The notes below the pieces were generated by a model that did no database searches, had not been told where the DNA came from, and saw only the letters and a program-made list of their open reading frames with translations. This document shows, one piece after another, positions 25,943-34,082 of a DNA stretch of 53,916 nucleotides; positions within the stretch are counted from its first letter, which is position 1, and every line of letters begins with the position of its first letter. Source of the DNA: Bacteroidales bacterium UBA4243 (GTDB lineage: Bacteria > Bacteroidota > Bacteroidia > Bacteroidales > F082); assembly GCA_002396205.1 (NCBI GenBank), contig DGXB01000039.1:1-53916 (forward strand), in the 5' to 3' direction. The translations under genes were made by a program, and so were the position numbers.

Positions 25943-26965
25943 TTAGCGGATAAGATAGGTCTCGCCTTTCTTGCTGACCGTCACTTCCGACACCAGAGCA
26001 ATGGTCTCAAGCACGTCGTCGATCGACTCGTCGTCGGAGAAACGGGCTGTCAGTTTCTTGGAGGCGCACGACTCGCCAAGGTCGATGTCAACCTTGTAGA
26101 TGTACTCCAAAGCCTCGACGATCTTCGACAGTTTCTCGTTGTTGAACACCAACACATGCTCCGTCATCAGCTCTTCCTCCTTCACTTCGGAATAGCTCAT
26201 CATCTTCAGCTCGCCTTCGTTGGCATCGAACACGCCACGCTCGCCAGGCAGCACGTCCACATGGGCAAGCTCACGGCCTTTCTTGTCGAAAGAGGTCATC
26301 CTCACCTTGCCGGTATAGAGGTCGACGGTATAGCGCTCGGCGTCTTTGTCGGCATTGAGAAGGAAGGTGGTGCCCAGCACTTCGACATCCATGCCATCGC
26401 AGTGGATGACGAACGGGCGTTCCTCTTCTCTGACGACATCGAAATAGGCAGTGCCCTCAAAGTCGACCGAACGGGCCGACTTGGTGAAATGTTTCGGATA
26501 GGTGATCGCACCTTCGGCATCGAAATCGACAGAAGTGCCGTCGGGCAAGATCAACGATGAAGTCCCATCCTGGCCGTTATAGGCCATAGTGATGTTCGAG
26601 TTGAAAGGTTTCGCCACAAGGAAACCGAAGAACAGGGCGACGACGATGGCTGCAGCAATGCCCGAAACATAGCGGTAGTTACGGCGCAGCCAAGGCATCT
26701 CGACAATCTTGGCCCCGTTTTCCTCCTCGATGGCATCAATCTTCGCGCTGACCACATCGAGGGCGGCATCCACGTCGATGTCGTCGGGCATGGCGAAGTC
26801 GGTAAGGCTCCAAATTTCGTCCTTTTCCTTGAGCGACTTGAAATACAAGCGGTTGTCTTCGCTCTCGGCCACCCATGAAAGCAGTTCAAGAGCCTCCTCC
26901 GACGTGCATTGCCCGTCGAGGTAGCTCGTGATTAATGCTTCATATTTGTTGTTTACCGAGTTCAT
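25943..26965 (-). CDS. FecR-family anti-sigma regulator
   Basis: This 340-residue protein has a cytoplasmic N-terminal sigma-binding part (about 1-95), one transmembrane helix (about 98-117) and a periplasmic FecR domain (about 140-240, with SVDFEGTAYFDVVREEERPF). A C-terminal DUF4974 domain follows (about 265-338, KLSKIVEALEYIYKVDIDL). Such proteins hold the ECF sigma factor until a signal from an outer-membrane STN protein releases it. It lies between the sigma gene (110 bases upstream) and the STN-barrel gene (88 bases downstream). The pairing is by gene order and family knowledge. Confidence 0.95.
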   Translation of the reverse strand: MNSVNNKYEALITSYLDGQCTSEEALELLSWVAESEDNRLYFKSLKEKDEIWSLTDFAMPDDIDVDAALDVVSAKIDAIEEENGAKIVEMPWLRRNYRYVSGIAAAIVVALFFGFLVAKPFNSNITMAYNGQDGTSSLILPDGTSVDFDAEGAITYPKHFTKSARSVDFEGTAYFDVVREEERPFVIHCDGMDVEVLGTTFLLNADKDAERYTVDLYTGKVRMTSFDKKGRELAHVDVLPGERGVFDANEGELKMMSYSEVKEEELMTEHVLVFNNEKLSKIVEALEYIYKVDIDLGESCASKKLTARFSDDESIDDVLETIALVSEVTVSKKGETYLIR

Positions 26966-27075
26966 TTTGCTTGTATTTTTCTCGCTGATTCACCTATAAG
27001 ACTAACAACTTGGAATTTACCCTTAGTCGAAAACCGAATTTTTTCCGATTTTTTTTGCCGGCCAAGGATTTTCGC

Positions 27076-27618
27076 TTAGAGATAGGCTTTCAGGCCTTCC
27101 CTCAGTTGCTTGATGGCGGCGCTCATGTGGGCCTCCACGGTCTTTTGCGACATGCCAAGTTTTTCGGCAATCTCGGCATATTTCAGTCCGTCGAAACGGC
27201 TGGCGAGAAACACCTCACGGCGTTTTTCGGGCATATGGGCAAGCACTTCGCGATACGACGACTCCAAGTTGTTGGATTGCAGGGTTTCGGAAGGGTCGTT
27301 GGCATCCGACTCATCGGCATAAAGGCGTTCGTTGGCTTCGGTGTGGGAGCGTTCCTTATTAATATAGGTGATGGCCGCATTGCGCACCGAACGCAGCATA
27401 TAGGACTCGAAAGAAGTGTTGACAGTGAGTTTCTCGCGGTTGGTCCACAGCTTGACGAACAGGTCTTGCACGATTTCGGCGGCTTGGTCGGCATCGGCCA
27501 CAAAACGAATGCAAAAACGCACCAAAGGCGAATAATAGCGACGGAAGAGTTGGTTGAACGACTCCCTGTCGCCGCCTTTGATTTTCTCAATCAATACCTT
27601 GAGGTCGTTTTCGTTCAT
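27076..27618 (-). CDS. FecI-like ECF sigma-70 factor (Bacteroides expansion family 1)
   Basis: This 180-residue sigma factor has region 2 (about 20-90: FNQLFRRYYSPLVRFCIRF, then AAEIVQDLFVKLW) and region 4 (about 120-175: MPEKRREVFLASRFDGLKYA and IAEKLGMSQKTVEAHMSAAI). The SRFDGLKYAEIAEKLG-type helix-turn-helix is typical of the FecI-like group in Bacteroidota. It is the first gene of an operon with FecR, STN-barrel and two T9SS surface proteins, which are the natural candidates for its regulon. A -7 box lies at 27661-27668. Confidence 0.95.
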   Translation of the reverse strand: MNENDLKVLIEKIKGGDRESFNQLFRRYYSPLVRFCIRFVADADQAAEIVQDLFVKLWTNREKLTVNTSFESYMLRSVRNAAITYINKERSHTEANERLYADESDANDPSETLQSNNLESSYREVLAHMPEKRREVFLASRFDGLKYAEIAEKLGMSQKTVEAHMSAAIKQLREGLKAYL

Positions 27619-27660
27619 TATTAATTAATAGGTGTATTAATGCCGATGACAAAACCGCTG

Positions 27661-27668
27661 CAAAAGTA
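27661..27668 (-). promoter_or_regulatory. -7 box of the sigma/FecR operon
   Basis: The minus strand reads TACTTTTG followed by C. A TTG lies 22 bases upstream (27691-27693). The leader to the start codon is about 43 bases. Confidence 0.5.
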
Positions 27669-27893
27669 CATAATTTTACGAGACGAAACACAACAAGAGG
27701 CAAAGTTGAAGCCATTTGTCAGCCAAAACAAGGCTCGCGAAGGCATTAATGAAGCCTGAAAACCATCAATTAATGGAAGGATGGAGCATTGGAATACAAT
27801 TAATGCGATTTTGTACAATATTGTTTTTCAATACTTTGCATAAACAAGAATGACTTTTTGAAGAAAAAAAACGAGAAAAACGAAAAGAAAATC

Positions 27894-27922
27894 TTGACCG
27901 ATTGAAAAAATGTGTATTTTTG
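27894..27922 (+). promoter_or_regulatory. Promoter of rplU-rpmA
   Basis: TTG (27894-27896) and TATTTTTG (27915-27922) are 18 bases apart. The rplU start is 47 bases downstream. Confidence 0.7.
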
Positions 27923-27969
27923 CAGTCCGAAAAAATGAGAGACAGTATCTAATTAAAAGATATCGAGAA

Positions 27970-28281
27970 ATGTACGCAATAGTAGAAATCGCAGGACAAC
28001 AGTTCAAAGTGACGAAAGGCCAACAGATTTTCGTCAACAGGCTGCATGAAGAAGAAGGAAGCAAGGTTTCTTTCGACAAAGTGTTATTGATTGAAAACGA
28101 AGGTTCGACGAAAGTGGGAGCCCCGACGGTAGCCGGCGCCAATGTCGAAGCCACGGTGATGCAGCACCTCAAAGGCAACAAGATTATCGTTTTCAAGAAG
28201 AAGAGAAGAAAAGGATATCAGACTTCTAACGGTCACCGTCAGTATCTGAGCAAGATCCAGATTGAGAACATCACTGAGTAA
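27970..28281 (+). CDS. rplU: 50S ribosomal protein L21
   Basis: This 103-residue protein is full-length L21, which binds 23S rRNA in the large subunit. The start at MYAIVEIAGQQFKVTKG matches the family N-terminus exactly, and the C-terminal half has the conserved FKKKRRKGYQTSNGHRQ stretch. The frame upstream of this Met lies over the promoter. It is followed 23 bases later by rpmA, the usual pairing. Confidence 0.99.
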   Translation: MYAIVEIAGQQFKVTKGQQIFVNRLHEEEGSKVSFDKVLLIENEGSTKVGAPTVAGANVEATVMQHLKGNKIIVFKKKRRKGYQTSNGHRQYLSKIQIENITE

Positions 28282-28304
28282 AAACCCGAAAAACATCATA
28301 AGTT

Positions 28305-28577
28305 ATGGCACACAAAAAAGGCGTTGGTAGTTCCGAGAACGGTCGTGAGTCAGCTAGTAAGCGACTCGGAATAAAACTTTTCGGTGGACAAGCCGCCATT
28401 GCTGGCAACATCATCGTTCGTCAGCGCGGCACGAAGCACTATCCTGGCAAGAACGTCGGCATGGGCAAGGATCACACCCTGTATGCCCTGTGCGATGGCA
28501 TCGTCGAGTTCCAGAAGAAGAAAGAAGGCAAGTCGTTTGTCTCCATCCTTCCCGTAGAAGGTCAAGTCACTGAATAA
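28305..28577 (+). CDS. rpmA: 50S ribosomal protein L27
   Basis: This 90-residue L27 starts AHKKGVGSSENGRES after the Met and continues with GIKLFGGQ and GNIIVRQRGTKHYPG, all highly conserved. Its N-terminus reaches towards the peptidyl transferase centre. There is no cleavable N-terminal extension of the Firmicutes type. It is cotranscribed with rplU and ends before the terminator at 28605-28635. Confidence 0.99.
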   Translation: MAHKKGVGSSENGRESASKRLGIKLFGGQAAIAGNIIVRQRGTKHYPGKNVGMGKDHTLYALCDGIVEFQKKKEGKSFVSILPVEGQVTE

Positions 28578-28604
28578 TTGTTCATAGCATACCGTTTTAC
28601 GACC

Positions 28605-28635
28605 CCCGACCATCCCCGTGATAGTCGGGTTTTTT
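28605..28635 (+). terminator. Intrinsic terminator of rplU-rpmA
   Basis: CCCGAC (28605-28610) and GTCGGG (28624-28629) form a stem with a 13-base loop followed by six T. Confidence 0.8.
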
Positions 28636-28668
28636 CATTCCCTTAAGTCGCGTTTCATCCAAAATGCG

Positions 28669-28676
28669 TATCTTTG
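28669..28676 (+). promoter_or_regulatory. -7 box of the lipoprotein/TPR genes
   Basis: TATCTTTG followed by C matches the -7 consensus. It makes the ATG at 28700, not the one at 28664, the start of the lipoprotein. Confidence 0.55.
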
Positions 28677-28699
28677 CAACCCTTACAAAACACATAGCC

Positions 28700-29200
28700 A
28701 TGCATCTCCATCAGGTCAGAAACACCATCATCGGCCTCGCCACACTGCTCCTGCTCGCAGGCTGCCAGCCCAAGGGCAGCACCGCCAAGATCAACGCGCT
28801 GCAAAGCCAAGTCAGGAAAGAGGCCAAAGCCTTGGACAAGATAGAAAGCCGATATTTGGCTCAGCTCGAAAAGGATTTTTTGACCTACGACTCGCTGTTG
28901 CAATACCTCCACCCCGACGAGGTGGACCAAGCCTTCGAGGAGCTGCAACTCATTGGCGCCTACATCGAACAGTTCAAGGCCACCAAGCCCATCATGGAAG
29001 CCGGCATCGACTCGACCCTGCTCCAACTCGACCGCCTCAAAGCCGATGCCGAGAGCCACTACCTCAACGACTCGTTGGTGGAAATCTATCTTGCCGACGA
29101 GACACAACACGTCGACAAGCTGAGCAACCAAGTTGCCTATTTCGACAACCGCCTCAGCGACTGCCGCACAAAACTGAACAACCTCAAGAAACAGAAGTAA
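28700..29200 (+). CDS. Small helical lipoprotein
   Basis: This 166-residue protein has a signal peptide ending in the lipobox LLAG|C (Cys22). The rest is charged and strongly helical (AKALDKIESRYLAQLEKDF, then QHVDKLSNQVAYFDNRL), suggesting coiled coils. No family is recognised. It lies 13 bases before the TPR protein gene and probably shares its transcript, so the two may form an envelope complex; this is inference. Confidence 0.78.
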   Translation: MHLHQVRNTIIGLATLLLLAGCQPKGSTAKINALQSQVRKEAKALDKIESRYLAQLEKDFLTYDSLLQYLHPDEVDQAFEELQLIGAYIEQFKATKPIMEAGIDSTLLQLDRLKADAESHYLNDSLVEIYLADETQHVDKLSNQVAYFDNRLSDCRTKLNNLKKQK

Positions 29201-29213
29201 GCCCTACCCTGCC

Positions 29214-31058
29214 ATGAACAAACGCTGGATTTTCTTCCTGATTGTCAACCTGTTTCTACTTCATGCGAACGCACAAATCACCACGCCTCCCAGAGGGAAA
29301 CGCATCGATGCGCAACAGAAGGAACAGATCCAGATTGACGAGCAATTGGCCGGACAATACTTCCGCGAACACGACTACGAGAAAGCCCGCGACTTGTATC
29401 ACGCCCTCTACGAGAAAGCCTCGTTGCAATACTACTTTCAGCAATACGTAGAATGCCTTGTCCAGCTGAAAGACTACGACAAGGCCGAGAAAGAGCTGAA
29501 AAACTACCTGAAAAAGGACCCCAACAACAGCAAAGGCATCGCCGACCTCATCTACGTCTACACGCTGCAAGGCAAAACCGACAGGGCCAAGAAACGCTTC
29601 GACGAAGTCGTTAAAGACCTGGCGCCCAACGGCTCCGTCATCCGCAACCTAAGCTATGCCTTCCAATCGCGAGCCTTATTCGACATGGCCCTCGGTATAC
29701 TCGAAAAAGGCAACAAGCTGCTCGACGGCAAGGAGACCTTCTACCTCGACATGGCCTACATCAACCAGTCGATGGCCAACTACCAAGAGGCCTTCCGCTA
29801 TTATCTCCTTGAATTGGAGGTCCATCCCGGACAATACAACAACATCCGCAACCGCTTGCAGACGCTCCTCTTTTACGATGTCAACAACAACATCGCCGAC
29901 GAAATGCGCATCGCGCTGCTGCAACACACGCAACAGAAACCCGACAACCTCGAATTTGCCCAACTGATGGTTTGGTTTGCCTTGCAACAGGAAGACTACG
30001 ACATCGCCTTGGCACAATGCCAGAGCATCGACCGAAAAACCCACGACCAAGACGCACAAATCTACAACTTAGCAAGCATTTGCCTCAACAACAAGCAATT
30101 CGACATCGCACGGCAAGGCTATGCCTACATCACCGACAAAGGCAAGAGCGACCCGTTTTACGGACAAGCCCTCGCTGGCATCATCAAGGCCGACTACCAG
30201 AAACTGCTGGCCGACAACAGCACCGACACACGCGCCTACAATCGCTTGGTGGACCGCATCAGGGAGGCCTACAACGACGTCAACACCAACGACTTGACCA
30301 AACTCGCCTTGACCGAAGCCGACATCATGGCCTACCAACTCGACCGAAGCGACGAAGCCATCAGCCTGCTCCAGCAATCGATTACGCAAATCGGCGCAAA
30401 GCAAGACCAAGCCACGCTCAAGCTGAAACTCGCCGACATCTACCTGCGCAACGACGAAGTGTGGGAAGCCACCTTGCTATACAGCCAAGTCGACAAGAGC
30501 CTAAAGGAAGACCCGATCGGCCACGAAGCACGGTACAAAAACGCACAACTGCGCTATTTCATCGGCGAGTACGAATGGGCCGAGAGCCAACTGAAAGTGC
30601 TGAAGGCCGCCACTTCGAAGCTCATCGCCAACGATGCCATGACGCTCTCGCTCGTCATCAAAGATAACCTCGATGCCGATACCACCGGCAACGAGCTCAA
30701 CCGTTTAGCGCGGGCCGACTACCGCATCTACCAACAACGCGAAGACGAAGCCATCACCCTGCTTGACGATATCATCGCCACGGGCAACTACGTCAGCAAG
30801 CCGCACGCCCTTTTCCGTAAGGGAGAGATTGCGGAAAAGCGGAAAGACTTCCAAACCGCCGAGCAGCTGTTCTTGCAAATCGTGGAGCAACATCCCGACA
30901 GCTACATGGCCGATGCCGCTTTGATGCACGCTGCGCTAATTGAACAAAACGAACTGAAAAACAAAGAATTGGCAAAACAGCACTACGAAAAACTGATTGA
31001 CGAATACCCAACAAGCATCTATACCGCCCAAGCGAAGAAGAACTACCGGAAGCTATAA
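29214..31058 (+). CDS. Exported tetratricopeptide-repeat protein
   Basis: This 614-residue protein has a signal peptide ending HANA|QIT. It is made almost wholly of TPR-like helical pairs, e.g. EHDYEKARDLYHALYEKA (about 52-69), KDYDKAEKELKNYLKKDPNN and KRKDFQTAEQLFLQIVEQHP near the C-terminus. The last repeats have the tol-pal/BamD style spacing (YEKLIDEYPTSIYTAQAKK). It is probably a periplasmic or outer-membrane scaffold. No catalytic domain is seen. It follows the lipoprotein gene by 13 bases. Confidence 0.82.
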   Translation: MNKRWIFFLIVNLFLLHANAQITTPPRGKRIDAQQKEQIQIDEQLAGQYFREHDYEKARDLYHALYEKASLQYYFQQYVECLVQLKDYDKAEKELKNYLKKDPNNSKGIADLIYVYTLQGKTDRAKKRFDEVVKDLAPNGSVIRNLSYAFQSRALFDMALGILEKGNKLLDGKETFYLDMAYINQSMANYQEAFRYYLLELEVHPGQYNNIRNRLQTLLFYDVNNNIADEMRIALLQHTQQKPDNLEFAQLMVWFALQQEDYDIALAQCQSIDRKTHDQDAQIYNLASICLNNKQFDIARQGYAYITDKGKSDPFYGQALAGIIKADYQKLLADNSTDTRAYNRLVDRIREAYNDVNTNDLTKLALTEADIMAYQLDRSDEAISLLQQSITQIGAKQDQATLKLKLADIYLRNDEVWEATLLYSQVDKSLKEDPIGHEARYKNAQLRYFIGEYEWAESQLKVLKAATSKLIANDAMTLSLVIKDNLDADTTGNELNRLARADYRIYQQREDEAITLLDDIIATGNYVSKPHALFRKGEIAEKRKDFQTAEQLFLQIVEQHPDSYMADAALMHAALIEQNELKNKELAKQHYEKLIDEYPTSIYTAQAKKNYRKL

Positions 31059-31083
31059 GTTGAGTGTTTAGAGTTAGTGGGAA

Positions 31084-31132
31084 GTCCCGTAGGGACGACA
31101 GATAATAGGCAGGCGGTGTAAACCCCTGTCCC
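31084..31132. repeat. Intergenic repeat with GTCCC-GTA-GGGAC palindrome
   Basis: The stretch starts GTCCCGTAGGGACGACAGAT and ends in a C-rich run before rsmA. I recall similar sequences as a dispersed intergenic element in Bacteroidales, but cannot check it here. It may be transcribed in the rsmA leader. Confidence 0.5.
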
Positions 31133-31147
31133 AAAAAAAAGAAATCC

Positions 31148-31939
31148 ATGCAAGAAGTTAGACCGAAAAAGAGTTTAGGCCAGCATTTTTTGACCGACAT
31201 GAACATCGCCCAACGCATCGTCGAGCAATTGTCGCCCGACGTGGAAAGCGTCATCGAAGTGGGCGCGGGCACGGGCGTGCTGACCCAATATTTGGTGCAA
31301 GACGTTTTGGACAAGTTCCACGTCATCGAAATCGACAAGGAATCCATCGCCTATCTGCAAAAGCATTTTCCCATGCTTGGCGACAGGCTGATTGAGGGCG
31401 ACTTCCTGCGTGCCGACCTCAGTCGATTCGGGCAACGAAACATGGCCATCATCGGCAATTTCCCTTACAACATCAGCAGTCAAATCTTCTTCCAGGTACT
31501 GAAATACAAGGAGTTGGTCGTTGAAGTGGTCGGGATGGTGCAAAAAGAGATGGCCGAACGCATGGCCGCCAAGGAAGGCAGCAAGACCTACGGCATCCTC
31601 AGCGTGCTGATGCAGGCGTGGTACGACATCGACTACCTCTTCACCGTCAACGAGAACGTGTTCAACCCGCCACCCAAGGTGAAGTCGGCAGTCATCAAGA
31701 TGCGACGCAACGCCACGACCGACTTGGGTTGCGACGAAAAGCTGTTCGTGAGCATCGTCAAGCAGGCCTTCAACCAACGCCGAAAGACCATGCGCAACTC
31801 GCTGCGCCCGATGCTCAGCCCTGAAATCATCGAAAACGAGGTCTTCAACAAACGGCCCGAGCAACTGTCGGTGCAGGAGTTTATCGACCTGACGAATTTG
31901 ATTGCTACAAGTAAAACCGATTCTGTTTCAAATAGTTGA
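31148..31939 (+). CDS. rsmA: 16S rRNA (adenine1518/1519-N6)-dimethyltransferase
   Basis: This 263-residue RsmA/KsgA dimethylates two adjacent adenines in helix 45 of 16S rRNA. The N-terminus KKSLGQHFLTDMNIAQRIV and SAM-binding VIEVGAGTGVLTQYL (about 37-51) are typical, as is the catalytic GNFPYNISSQIFF motif (about 107-119). The C-terminal helical domain is complete. Its 3' end overlaps the convergent nadD by 35 bases. Confidence 0.98.
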   Translation: MQEVRPKKSLGQHFLTDMNIAQRIVEQLSPDVESVIEVGAGTGVLTQYLVQDVLDKFHVIEIDKESIAYLQKHFPMLGDRLIEGDFLRADLSRFGQRNMAIIGNFPYNISSQIFFQVLKYKELVVEVVGMVQKEMAERMAAKEGSKTYGILSVLMQAWYDIDYLFTVNENVFNPPPKVKSAVIKMRRNATTDLGCDEKLFVSIVKQAFNQRRKTMRNSLRPMLSPEIIENEVFNKRPEQLSVQEFIDLTNLIATSKTDSVSNS

Positions 31940-32480
31940 AAGCCCTCTCCGGCATGAAATGCCTCACGTCGCGCCCTTCCTTGATGCACTGGCGGATGAA
32001 AGTGGACGAAATCTCCAGAATCGGGGTCTTCAGCACCGTCACCGAAGGATAATTAATAAGCTCGCCGCCATCATAGCCTTCGCGGGGAAACACCAAAAGC
32101 TCGTAATTGTCCAAGATTTTCTGGTATTCGCGCCAGTTCTTGAAGTTTTGTAGGCTGTCCATCCCACAGATGAAGACAAACTGACAGTCGGGGTATTGCT
32201 CCGAAAGCGCTGCCAACGTATTAATGGTATAAGAAGGCGTCGGCAGGTGCATCTCAATGTCGCTGACCTTGAAACGTGGGTCGTCGGCCACGGCAAGCTG
32301 AACCATTTTCAGCCGTTCGTCATCGTCCAAAAGATCCTCCTTTTTCTTGAGCGGGTTTTGAGGAGACACCACAAACCACAGCTCATCCAAGTCGGAGAAC
32401 TCGACGAGATAGTTGGCCAACATCACGTGGCCGTGGTGGATGGGGTTGAATGAGCCTGAGTATATGCCTATTTTCTTCAT
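31905..32480 (-). CDS. nadD: Nicotinate-nucleotide adenylyltransferase
   Basis: This 191-residue enzyme adenylates nicotinate mononucleotide in NAD synthesis. It has the nucleotidyltransferase signature YSGSFNPIHHGHVMLA (HxGH) near residue 10, the core FVFICGMDSLQNFKNW (about 98-115) and the C-terminal ISSTFIRQCI motif. It overlaps gmk by four bases at its start (ATGA), so the two are translationally coupled. The 3' end runs 35 bases into rsmA on the other strand. Confidence 0.97.
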   Translation of the reverse strand: MKKIGIYSGSFNPIHHGHVMLANYLVEFSDLDELWFVVSPQNPLKKKEDLLDDDERLKMVQLAVADDPRFKVSDIEMHLPTPSYTINTLAALSEQYPDCQFVFICGMDSLQNFKNWREYQKILDNYELLVFPREGYDGGELINYPSVTVLKTPILEISSTFIRQCIKEGRDVRHFMPERAFNYLKQNRFYL

Positions 32481-33049
32481 TCCTTCAAAAACGCCTGAAC
32501 CACATCCAAAATCTCACGTTTGGCGGTCTCAAGGTCGTCGTTGATGACCGTGCGGTCGAACTTGCCTTGGGCAAACTCCATCTCCCACGCGGCCTTGGCG
32601 AGACGTTTCTCTATCTCCTCCATCGAATCGGTCTTCCGGTTGATAAGCCGCTCGCGCAGCACCTCCACCGATGGCGCCTGGATGAACACCGACAAGGCCT
32701 GGTCGCCATAGTGTTTCTTGACGTTCACGCCGCCACACACATCGACATCGAAAGCCACGTGCTTGCCTTCGTCCTGCATCTTCTCGACGACGGAGAGCAG
32801 GGTGCCGTAGCAACGGCCGGGATAGACCTCCTCCCATTCGAGGAACTCGCCGTTTTCGACGCGGCGCTTGAAGTCCTCCATCGTGAGGAAATAATACTCG
32901 CGTCCGTTCACCTCTTCGCCACGCGGAGGGCGGGTGGTGGCCGAAACCGAAAATGCCATTTCGGGAATCTGGCTCATCACATAGTTGAGCAACGTGCTCT
33001 TACCTGAACCCGATGGCGCACTGAATATCAGAAGTTTTCCCTTTTTCAT
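32477..33049 (-). CDS. gmk: Guanylate kinase
   Basis: This 190-residue enzyme phosphorylates GMP to GDP. The P-loop FSAPSGSGKSTLLN is at 9-22. The GMP-binding region has SVSATTRPPRGEEVNG (about 35-50) and REYYFLTMEDF, and the lid contains ERLINRKTD. It is the first of the gmk-nadD pair; yicC, the usual neighbour in Bacteroidota, is 137 bases upstream. Confidence 0.98.
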   Translation of the reverse strand: MKKGKLLIFSAPSGSGKSTLLNYVMSQIPEMAFSVSATTRPPRGEEVNGREYYFLTMEDFKRRVENGEFLEWEEVYPGRCYGTLLSVVEKMQDEGKHVAFDVDVCGGVNVKKHYGDQALSVFIQAPSVEVLRERLINRKTDSMEEIEKRLAKAAWEMEFAQGKFDRTVINDDLETAKREILDVVQAFLKE

Positions 33050-33065
33050 AGTTGTTTTTTATTGC

Positions 33066-33180
33066 TTCTGGCTACTAGCTACTGGCTCTTGGCAGCTTTC
33101 CTTGTCTGTAGGAGATTGCGAATCAGGTCCGCAATGACGCTCTGGGGAGGGGCTGCCAGAAGCCAGAGGCCAAAAGCCAT
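33066..33180. repeat. Imperfect inverted repeat between yicC and gmk
   Basis: CTGGCTCTTGGCAGC (33082-33096) pairs with GCTGCCAGAAGCCAG (33152-33166) apart from two mismatches, around a 55-base loop. The left side also repeats CTGGCTACTAGCTACTGGCT. It could be folded RNA in the yicC-gmk transcript or simply an intergenic repeat. Confidence 0.6.
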
Positions 33181-33186
33181 ATGCCA

Positions 33187-34059
33187 TTACAAAATATTAC
33201 ACACCTGTTCCTTGATTTTCTCCAATTCGTCCTTCATCTTGACGACGATTTTCTGGATGTTCACCTCGTTGGCCTTTGAGCCGAGGGTGTTGATTTCGCG
33301 CCCCATCTCTTGGGCAATGAAGCCGAGTTTCTTGCCCGCCTGGTCGTCGTCGCAGCTCTCGTTGAAGTAGTTGCAATGCTGGCGCAGGCGCACTTTCTCT
33401 TCGGTGATGTCGAGCTTTTCGAGATAGTAAATAAGTTCTTGCTCGAAACGGTTTTCGTCGTATTGCCCCGAAGTGGTCAGCTCGGCAAGGTTTTTCGTAA
33501 TGCGCTGCTTGATGACGTCGTGGCGACTCTTCTCGTAAGGCTCCACCTGTTCCAAAAGGCCAAGTATCAACTCAACACGATGCAGCAGGTCTTTCTTCAA
33601 GGTCTGGCCTTCCTGAATGCGGAAGCCGTCGACCAGCTCCAAGGCTTGGTCGAGGGTCTCATCCACTTTGCCCATAAAGTCATCGTCGTAGCTCGTCACC
33701 GGAACGTTGAAGATGCCGGGCATACGGAAGAGCAGTCCGGCCATGTCGTCACTCGGCGCAATATGCAAATTCTTTGAAATCTCCTTGATTTGGTCGAGAT
33801 AAGCTTCCACGATGTCTTGGTCGATATGGTAGGTTTGGGTCAGATCGGTGTCGGTGATGGTAATCACCACGTCGACCTTGCCGCGTTGCAGCTTGGAGGC
33901 GATGTGGTTGCGAAGCTCCAACTCAGCCGCACGCAATTCGTTGGGTGCCTTGACCTGAAGGTCGAGCTGCTTGCTGTTGAGCGTCTTGATCTCAACTGAT
34001 ATTTTCTTGGCATTATAGGTTTGCTCGGCAATGCCGTAGCCTGTCATTGAACGAATCAT
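33187..34059 (-). CDS. YicC-family endoribonuclease
   Basis: This 290-residue protein starts MIRSMTGYGIAEQTYNAKKI, matching YicC_N, and ends with the conserved DUF1732 block (GFIAQEMGREINTLGSKAN, about 243-261). The family has been shown to include endoribonucleases acting on small RNAs in E. coli. The start at 34059 fits the family N-terminus; the frame upstream has no matching sequence. It lies upstream of gmk on the same strand, the common order in Bacteroidota. Confidence 0.93.
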   Translation of the reverse strand: MIRSMTGYGIAEQTYNAKKISVEIKTLNSKQLDLQVKAPNELRAAELELRNHIASKLQRGKVDVVITITDTDLTQTYHIDQDIVEAYLDQIKEISKNLHIAPSDDMAGLLFRMPGIFNVPVTSYDDDFMGKVDETLDQALELVDGFRIQEGQTLKKDLLHRVELILGLLEQVEPYEKSRHDVIKQRITKNLAELTTSGQYDENRFEQELIYYLEKLDITEEKVRLRQHCNYFNESCDDDQAGKKLGFIAQEMGREINTLGSKANEVNIQKIVVKMKDELEKIKEQVCNIL

Positions 34060-34082
34060 AAAACTTGAATTTGGTAAATAAT

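Larger units (their letters stand above)
27619..27969. other. Intergenic region between the FecI operon and rplU
   Basis: This 351-base AT-rich spacer holds the divergent promoters (27661-27693 leftward, 27894-27922 rightward). Several ATTAAT motifs occur around 27619-27640 and 27745-27810. I see no RNA gene, no terminator and no coding sequence that looks real. Confidence 0.6.

Noticed and set aside
8212..27634. Shared motif TATTAATTAATAGG inside folK and before the FecI-like sigma gene.
   Set aside because: It is AT-rich and short; one copy lies inside coding sequence. It is more likely chance than a shared operator.
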